From IMG/VR virus record IMGVR_UViG_3300028388_001959, positions 1 through 35,631 of that record: a stretch of DNA of 35,631 bases; one strand, written 5' to 3'. Position numbers and translations under genes: made by a program. Under the pieces are notes generated by a model. It made no database searches. It was not told the DNA's origin and saw only the letters and a list, made by a program, of their open reading frames with translations. Below, in pieces: positions 32,474 to 35,631 of this stretch (position 1 is the stretch's first letter; each line of letters begins with the position of its first letter). The stretch is from a virus.

Positions 32474-33412
32474 ATGGCTCAACGAGGCTACGTTCGGCAA
32501 CGTCGCGGCGAGCTGGACCATCACGCGTACTTCGGCGAGCGACCTTCAGCCTACCTCACCTATTCGCACGTCAGACTTCTTGCTGACCACCGAACGGGAG
32601 TGGCTGAGGTGAACGCGAAGAGTATCGCGCACGGAACTGGCCTGTCGGTGCGTGTTGTACGAGCCGACCTGAGGTGGCTCACAAGCGAAGACGAGGTCAC
32701 GGGTCGGCCTGCATACCTGCGCGTAATCGAGCGCGGGAATCAGCACGTCGTGGGCGCCGTCGCTGTAGTGAAATATAGCGATGGTACATCTGTGCCGTTA
32801 CGTTCAAACGTCAGTGCTCAGGAGGGTGCTGTGACGTCTGGAGGTAACAGCACAGAGGGTGCTGTGACGTTTGAGGGTAACAGCACGACCAGTGCTGTGA
32901 CGCCTAAGGGTAACAGCACGCAAGCCAACGCCAACAACGGCAGCGACTTGCAGCGCCTAAGAAGAAGGAAGAAGAAGAAGAAGGAGAAGAATCCTTCTAC
33001 GAAGTACCCTAGTCCACTGGAAGGCAGCGGCAGCGCGAACGGCGGCGAAGGATTCTCTCTACCGATCGGAGTTGTCCTGAGTGCAGGCGAGCACACTCGT
33101 GCTTTCGCGAGTGAGTTGGCGCTTGGAATCCATCGCGAAGCGCGCTTCTCGAAAGTGATGGCCGAGTTCCTCGTGAACGAAGTCGTACCAGGGTTCAATC
33201 AACGACGCAGGAAGGACGGAGCGACATGCGACGACTTCATCCGATACGCACGAACGCGTATGTCCAAGCTGATCGAACACGAGGCGCGAACGGGCAAGAT
33301 CGCAATCGACGGTTCACTTGTGCGACCAGGGTCGCCCCGTTTCGTCGAGTTCGTAGACGAGCAAGTCACCCGACCTTGGAGGCGGGTGCGAGATTCGTTG
33401 CGGCGGGTATGA
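32474..33412 (+). CDS. Replication initiator-like protein (lambda O-type layout)
   Basis: The 312-residue protein has an N-terminal winged-helix-like domain (about 25-85: LTYSHVRLLADHRTG, then AKSIAHGTGLSVRVVRADLRWLTSEDEV), a low-complexity middle with three copies of an 11-residue repeat of the form xxAVTxxGNST (about 117-149), a Lys-rich stretch (RRRKKKKKEK), and a helical C-terminal domain (about 205-300). The DNA of the repeat is a set of 33-bp iterons, as in the lambda O gene, where the initiator binds its own gene. No helicase loader gene follows. The layout supports initiation of replication. The family match is by layout, not by a diagnostic motif. Confidence 0.65.
   Translation: MAQRGYVRQRRGELDHHAYFGERPSAYLTYSHVRLLADHRTGVAEVNAKSIAHGTGLSVRVVRADLRWLTSEDEVTGRPAYLRVIERGNQHVVGAVAVVKYSDGTSVPLRSNVSAQEGAVTSGGNSTEGAVTFEGNSTTSAVTPKGNSTQANANNGSDLQRLRRRKKKKKEKNPSTKYPSPLEGSGSANGGEGFSLPIGVVLSAGEHTRAFASELALGIHREARFSKVMAEFLVNEVVPGFNQRRRKDGATCDDFIRYARTRMSKLIEHEARTGKIAIDGSLVRPGSPRFVEFVDEQVTRPWRRVRDSLRRV
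32826..32998 (+). other. Candidate replication origin: three 33-bp iterons and purine tract
   Basis: GTGCTGTGACG occurs at 32826, 32859 and 32892, and GGTAACAGCAC at 32843, 32876 and 32909, always 33 bases apart. Each unit is thus an inverted repeat (GTGCTGT...ACAGCAC). A weaker match, GTGCCGTTACG, lies just upstream (32792). A purine-rich stretch follows (about 32958-32991, GAAGAAG-type), which would melt readily. Iterons beside an easily melted tract inside an initiator gene is the lambda ori arrangement. Confidence 0.7.
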
Positions 33413-33492
33413 CGAAACTCGAACGCATCGAACTCGCGCTTGCGGCGGCGATGCTCGTTGCGTTCATCGCAATCGTGTACGCGTTCGTGTGA
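33409..33492 (+). CDS. Tiny membrane protein, 27 residues
   Basis: ATG at 33409 overlaps the stop of the initiator gene (ATGA). The product has a short charged start (MTKLERIE) and one membrane span (LALAAAMLVAFIAIVYAFV), ending at TGA 33490-33492. Overlap and hydrophobicity support translation. The function is unknown; tiny phage membrane proteins can modify the host membrane or help lysis control. Confidence 0.5.
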   Translation: MTKLERIELALAAAMLVAFIAIVYAFV

Positions 33493-33542
33493 CGACGCGT
33501 GCAGAGCAACCCGCAACGCACGACGCGAAGCGGGCAACGAGT

Positions 33543-33640
33543 TGGAGGTGTGCGAAACGGTGCCTTTGCTTTCCGCGTTGCGGTGAAGGTGCCAGCGATC
33601 GTGAGTGCGTGGGGCGTGATCGGTCGCACGCACACCTCCA
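33543..33640 (+). promoter_or_regulatory. 12-bp inverted repeat in intergenic gap
   Basis: TGGAGGTGTGCG (33543-33554) pairs perfectly with CGCACACCTCCA (33629-33640) around a 74-base interior that holds CCGC-gtt-GCGG. It lies in the 171-base gap between a tiny membrane-protein gene and the gene at 33664. It could form a long folded RNA or bind a dimeric regulator. An upstream frame through this region has shadow-like composition. Confidence 0.45.
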
Positions 33641-33663
33641 GCGCAAACAACGAAGGAGCGAAC

Positions 33664-33963
33664 ATGACGAAGAAGAAAGTCTCGCACCTGCCGCGCTACA
33701 TGCGCAGCGACCTCGCGAAAGCGAGCAAGCTGAACAAGCGGCAATGGCGCATCGACGACGGGAAGTACGAATGCGGCAAGGACATTACAGCGAACACGGG
33801 CAACGCGATCACGCGCAGGTTCACGACCTGCGCTGCGTGTATGCGCGTGTATGACGCGTGGTGGGCGAGCGTGTTCGAGTCGAACGACCCGCACCGCATG
33901 GTCCAACACATCCATCTCGTGAACACGAACATGGACCCCGCTCGCTTCCCGGTGCCGTTCTGA
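33664..33963 (+). CDS. Small protein with CxxC motif
   Basis: The 99-residue product starts at ATG 33664 behind the extended site ACGAAGGAGCGAAC. It is basic in its first third (MTKKKVSHLPRYMRSDLAKASKL) and has Cys residues at YECGK and CAACM (near 36 and 56-59), which could bind a metal. I do not recognise a family. Translation upstream of this ATG is open but lacks a site. The stop overlaps the next start (TGATG). Confidence 0.6.
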   Translation: MTKKKVSHLPRYMRSDLAKASKLNKRQWRIDDGKYECGKDITANTGNAITRRFTTCAACMRVYDAWWASVFESNDPHRMVQHIHLVNTNMDPARFPVPF

Positions 33964-34175
33964 TGAGCGACAAGCCGAAGCACGAAGCGATGCGCGAGCG
34001 TGCGGCGAACGGGTCACGCGCCGCTGCCATTCGCCTGTTCTGCATCGAGTGCCAGGGAGGGAGCCTGCCAGGCGTCAAAGCATGTGCGGCTTTTCAGTGT
34101 TTCCTATGGCCCTACCGAATGGGAAGGGGCTCGCAGGTGCGGCGGCAAGGGTCGGGCGGCGACGGCGAATCCTGA
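33963..34175 (+). CDS. Small phage zinc-finger protein
   Basis: The 70-residue protein has the compact pattern of a widespread phage zinc-finger family: AAAIRLFCIECQGG near 20-33, then VKACAAFQCFLWPYRMGRG near 38-56. The four Cys residues (C-x2-C and C-x4-C) are well placed to hold zinc. It lies just upstream of the ParB-Mom block. Mu uses a small zinc-finger protein (Com) to switch on mom translation; the sequence here is not Com, so a similar role is only a guess. The ATG overlaps the previous stop. Confidence 0.75.
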   Translation: MSDKPKHEAMRERAANGSRAAAIRLFCIECQGGSLPGVKACAAFQCFLWPYRMGRGSQVRRQGSGGDGES

Positions 34176-34273
34176 GCCGTAAAGTGCCGAAAATCGGCAT
34201 GTGCACAAGCCAGTGGACAGAGGGGATAACTGAGCTAGCTTGCACGAGCGTTCAGTTCGCTCCTGACACGCAG

Positions 34274-34310
34274 GCGCCCGTCGGGTTTGTGGAATTCGGC
34301 GGGCGCTTTC
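34274..34310 (+). terminator. Terminator-like hairpin upstream of ParB-like gene
   Basis: GCGCCCGTCGG (34274-34284) pairs with bases 34296-34306 (TCGGCGGGCGC) in an 11-bp stem with two G-U pairs, followed by TTTC. A smaller hairpin, TGCCGA-aaa-TCGGCA, lies at 34185-34199. This probably ends the early transcript. Confidence 0.6.
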
Positions 34311-34343
34311 ATGTCCTGAGGGACGGTGCTTTCATGGCGCAGG

Positions 34344-34373
34344 TTGACAGGTGCGGTCGAAACGGAGTAAGAA
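34344..34373 (+). promoter_or_regulatory. Candidate late promoter
   Basis: A perfect TTGACA lies at 34344-34349. With an 18-base spacer the -10 would be TAAGAA (34368-34373), a weak match. It sits after the terminator-like hairpin and 30 bases before the ParB-like gene, a suitable place for a promoter of the late block. The weak -10 suggests a need for an activator. Confidence 0.45.
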
Positions 34374-34402
34374 CGCGCCGAACTTGAACCGCGGAGTGCT
34401 TG

Positions 34403-35050
34403 ATGGCGAAGAAAATTGCCTGGCGTGGAAGCGAAACGCTGAAAACGATGCTTCGCCCGATCGACAAGATCGCCGAGGACCCTCGCAACGTTCGGCTTCA
34501 CAGCGAGCGGAACATCGAGGCGATCAAGGCATCGCTCGCCGGATTCTCGCAGGTGAAGAACGTCGTCGTGCACACGTTCGCCGGCGATGAGGTTCCTACG
34601 GTCATCGCGGGCAACGGAACGATCCAAGCCGCTCGCGCGCTTGGCTGGACGCACATCGCGTGCAACGATTTCGGTGGAACCGACGACGAGGCGCGAGCCT
34701 TCGCGGTCGCTGACAATCGCACGTCCGAGCTGGCCGAATGGGATGAGGGCGCGCTGGCTGAGACGCTCGACGACCTGCGGAACATCGACATGCTTGGCGC
34801 GACAGGCTTCAACGAAGACGAGCTGAACGTCATGCTTGGCGAGTTCGACGTCTCTGAAGTCGAGGCGCCTGAGATCCCCGACGGCGACCGTTCCGAGTAT
34901 CAACAGATGACGTTCACGCTGCACGACACGCAGGTCGAGATCGTGAAGGCCGCCATCGAGAAAGCGATTGAGGCCGGACCGTTCATCGGCCCGAACGAGA
35001 GCAAGAACGGCAACGCGATCGAACGCATCGCTGGAGCGTACCTTGCCTGA
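34403..35050 (+). CDS. ParB/Srx-like phage protein
   Basis: The 215-residue protein has the ParB N-terminal fold: IDKIAEDPRNVRLHSERNIEAIKASLAGF near 20-48, VPTVIAGNGTIQAARALGW near 65-83 (GNGT where GHGR or GNGR is common), and AFAVADNRTSELAEWDEGALAETL near 100-123. Its end (QMTFTLHDTQVEIVKAAIEKA, then a late N-A-I-E-R-I helix) resembles the tail of phage ParB-methylase fusions, but no methylase domain is present. It overlaps the Mom-like A start by 8 bases, so it may work with the Mom-like pair. ATG 34403 follows GGAG by six bases; TTG 34400 is a less likely start. Confidence 0.78.
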   Translation: MAKKIAWRGSETLKTMLRPIDKIAEDPRNVRLHSERNIEAIKASLAGFSQVKNVVVHTFAGDEVPTVIAGNGTIQAARALGWTHIACNDFGGTDDEARAFAVADNRTSELAEWDEGALAETLDDLRNIDMLGATGFNEDELNVMLGEFDVSEVEAPEIPDGDRSEYQQMTFTLHDTQVEIVKAAIEKAIEAGPFIGPNESKNGNAIERIAGAYLA

Positions 35051-35631
35051 ATACGTCGCGAATCCGCAGCTTGATGAGTGTCGTGTCGCGCCGATCGCGC
35101 TGGCCGATGCGAAGCGGATCTGCGTCGCGAAGCACTACATGAAAACTTGGCCTCAGGGAGTGACCCACGCGTTCGGCCTCATGTACGAGGGCAAGTGCGT
35201 CGGCATCATGGTCCTAGGTCGTTCGCCCACGACGGCGGGCAAGGTCGCGAAGTACTGCAACAAGATCGAGCCCACGCAGTTCATCGAGTTGCAACGGACG
35301 TGGATCAGCGACGCCATGAAGCAGAACGCAGAGTCGTGGATGATGTCGCGTGTGATGCGTGCGCTGAAGGAGCTTGGCGTGTGGATCGTCATCACGCACA
35401 GCGGCGGCTGTAAGGATGACGTCGGCTTCATCTTTCAAGCGTCCGGATGGCTGTACTTCGGTTGCGAGCCTTGCAGTGACTTCTATCTGACGGCGAAGGG
35501 CGAGTACAAGAACGTCGGTTCGGCAATGCGCTACGGTCGCGTGCCGAAGGAAGTCGTGAAGTGCGGCCTGCAAGCTGCGGGCGAGTACGCGTACGGACCT
35601 GGCGAAATCGTTCATGCCCGTCGTCATCACT
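35043..35631 (+). CDS. Mom-like DNA-modification protein A, N-terminal part (cut by window end)
   Basis: This is the 5' part of the gene completed at 1-209. A TTG start overlaps the ParB-like stop and follows GGAG by six bases; no in-frame ATG lies nearby. The first 196 residues carry Mom-family marks: HYMKTWPQG (31-39), the EGKCVGIMVLG strand (49-59), LQRTW (83-87), KQNAESW (93-99) followed by the helix MMSRVMRALKELG, THSGG (118-122) and FQASGW (131-136). These line up with HYSGK, LNRM, PRNSES, SFADG and YRASGF of Mom-like B, so the two are divergent relatives. Mu Mom modifies adenine in DNA to block restriction. A similar role is inferred here; the reaction is not known. Confidence 0.85.
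   Translation, partial: MPEYVANPQLDECRVAPIALADAKRICVAKHYMKTWPQGVTHAFGLMYEGKCVGIMVLGRSPTTAGKVAKYCNKIEPTQFIELQRTWISDAMKQNAESWMMSRVMRALKELGVWIVITHSGGCKDDVGFIFQASGWLYFGCEPCSDFYLTAKGEYKNVGSAMRYGRVPKEVVKCGLQAAGEYAYGPGEIVHARRHH
35533..35631. repeat. Terminal direct repeat, right copy
   Basis: This copy is identical to 1-99. It allows the two halves of Mom-like gene A to be joined in frame. Confidence 0.95.

Noticed and set aside
32826-32919. The 33-bp repeats as a CRISPR array
   Set aside because: There are no spacers: the units are contiguous, in frame and lie within a coding gene; iterons fit better.
33499-33663. Upstream extension of the 33664 gene
   Set aside because: It lacks a site at its start and crosses a 12-bp inverted repeat, while ATG 33664 has a strong extended ribosome-binding site.
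34049-34387. A 112-codon frame between the zinc-finger and ParB-like genes
   Set aside because: It overlaps the zinc-finger gene, has no convincing start site, and covers the terminator-like hairpin and promoter candidate.

Overview
This window is a nearly complete genome of an uncultured-type, long-tailed (siphovirus-like) double-stranded DNA phage. All supported genes lie on the + strand, gene ends overlap tightly (ATGA, GTGA and TAATG junctions), the DNA is GC-rich, and a full set of head, neck, tail and lysis genes is present. The first 99 bases (1-99) are identical to the last 99 (35533-35631). This repeat lies inside one reading frame that runs off the right end and back in at the left. 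The molecule is therefore best read as a circular or circularly permuted genome of about 35,532 unique bases, cut by the assembler inside a gene. I found no integrase, no recognisable lysogeny repressor, no tRNA, no DNA polymerase and no plus-strand primase or helicase. I infer a lytic phage that borrows the host replisome.

Layout. (1) A DNA-modification block spans the joint: a ParB-like protein (34403-35050), a Mom-like protein split by the window ends (35043-35631 plus 1-209) and a second Mom-like protein (209-1018). It leads directly into packaging: small and large terminase, portal fused to a MuF head-morphogenesis domain, prohead protease and major capsid protein. (2) From 7981 to 14309 come small head or decoration proteins, a probable glycoside-hydrolase-fold protein (9034-10413), connector, neck and tail-terminator genes, the tail tube and two overlapping tail-assembly chaperone genes. 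(3) From 14276 to 20992 come the tape measure, a distal-tail protein with apparent sugar-binding inserts, a baseplate protein and the tail hub. (4) From 21002 to 22508 come a one-span membrane protein, an M15-type peptidase endolysin and a hydrophobic protein. Together these form a lysis cassette.

After a structured non-coding gap with a near-consensus sigma70 promoter at 22788-22815, the early region runs rightward from 23027. It holds a DUF932-like protein, an acidic protein of unknown function, a single-chain SbcD-SbcC-like nuclease/ATPase (26666-30151), several small unknown proteins, a PDDEXK resolvase-like nuclease, a ribbon-helix-helix protein, and a replication-initiator-like protein. 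The middle of the initiator gene contains three 33-bp iterons followed by a purine-rich tract, an arrangement like the lambda O gene and its origin. Small zinc-finger proteins close the region before a putative late promoter at 34344-34373, which would read into the modification, packaging and structural genes.

The most interesting points are the ParB-Mom-Mom cassette beside the terminase, the in-gene iteron origin, the fused SbcDC protein with an altered zinc hook, the glycoside-hydrolase-like protein in the head-tail region, and a set of serial hairpins in the early region.
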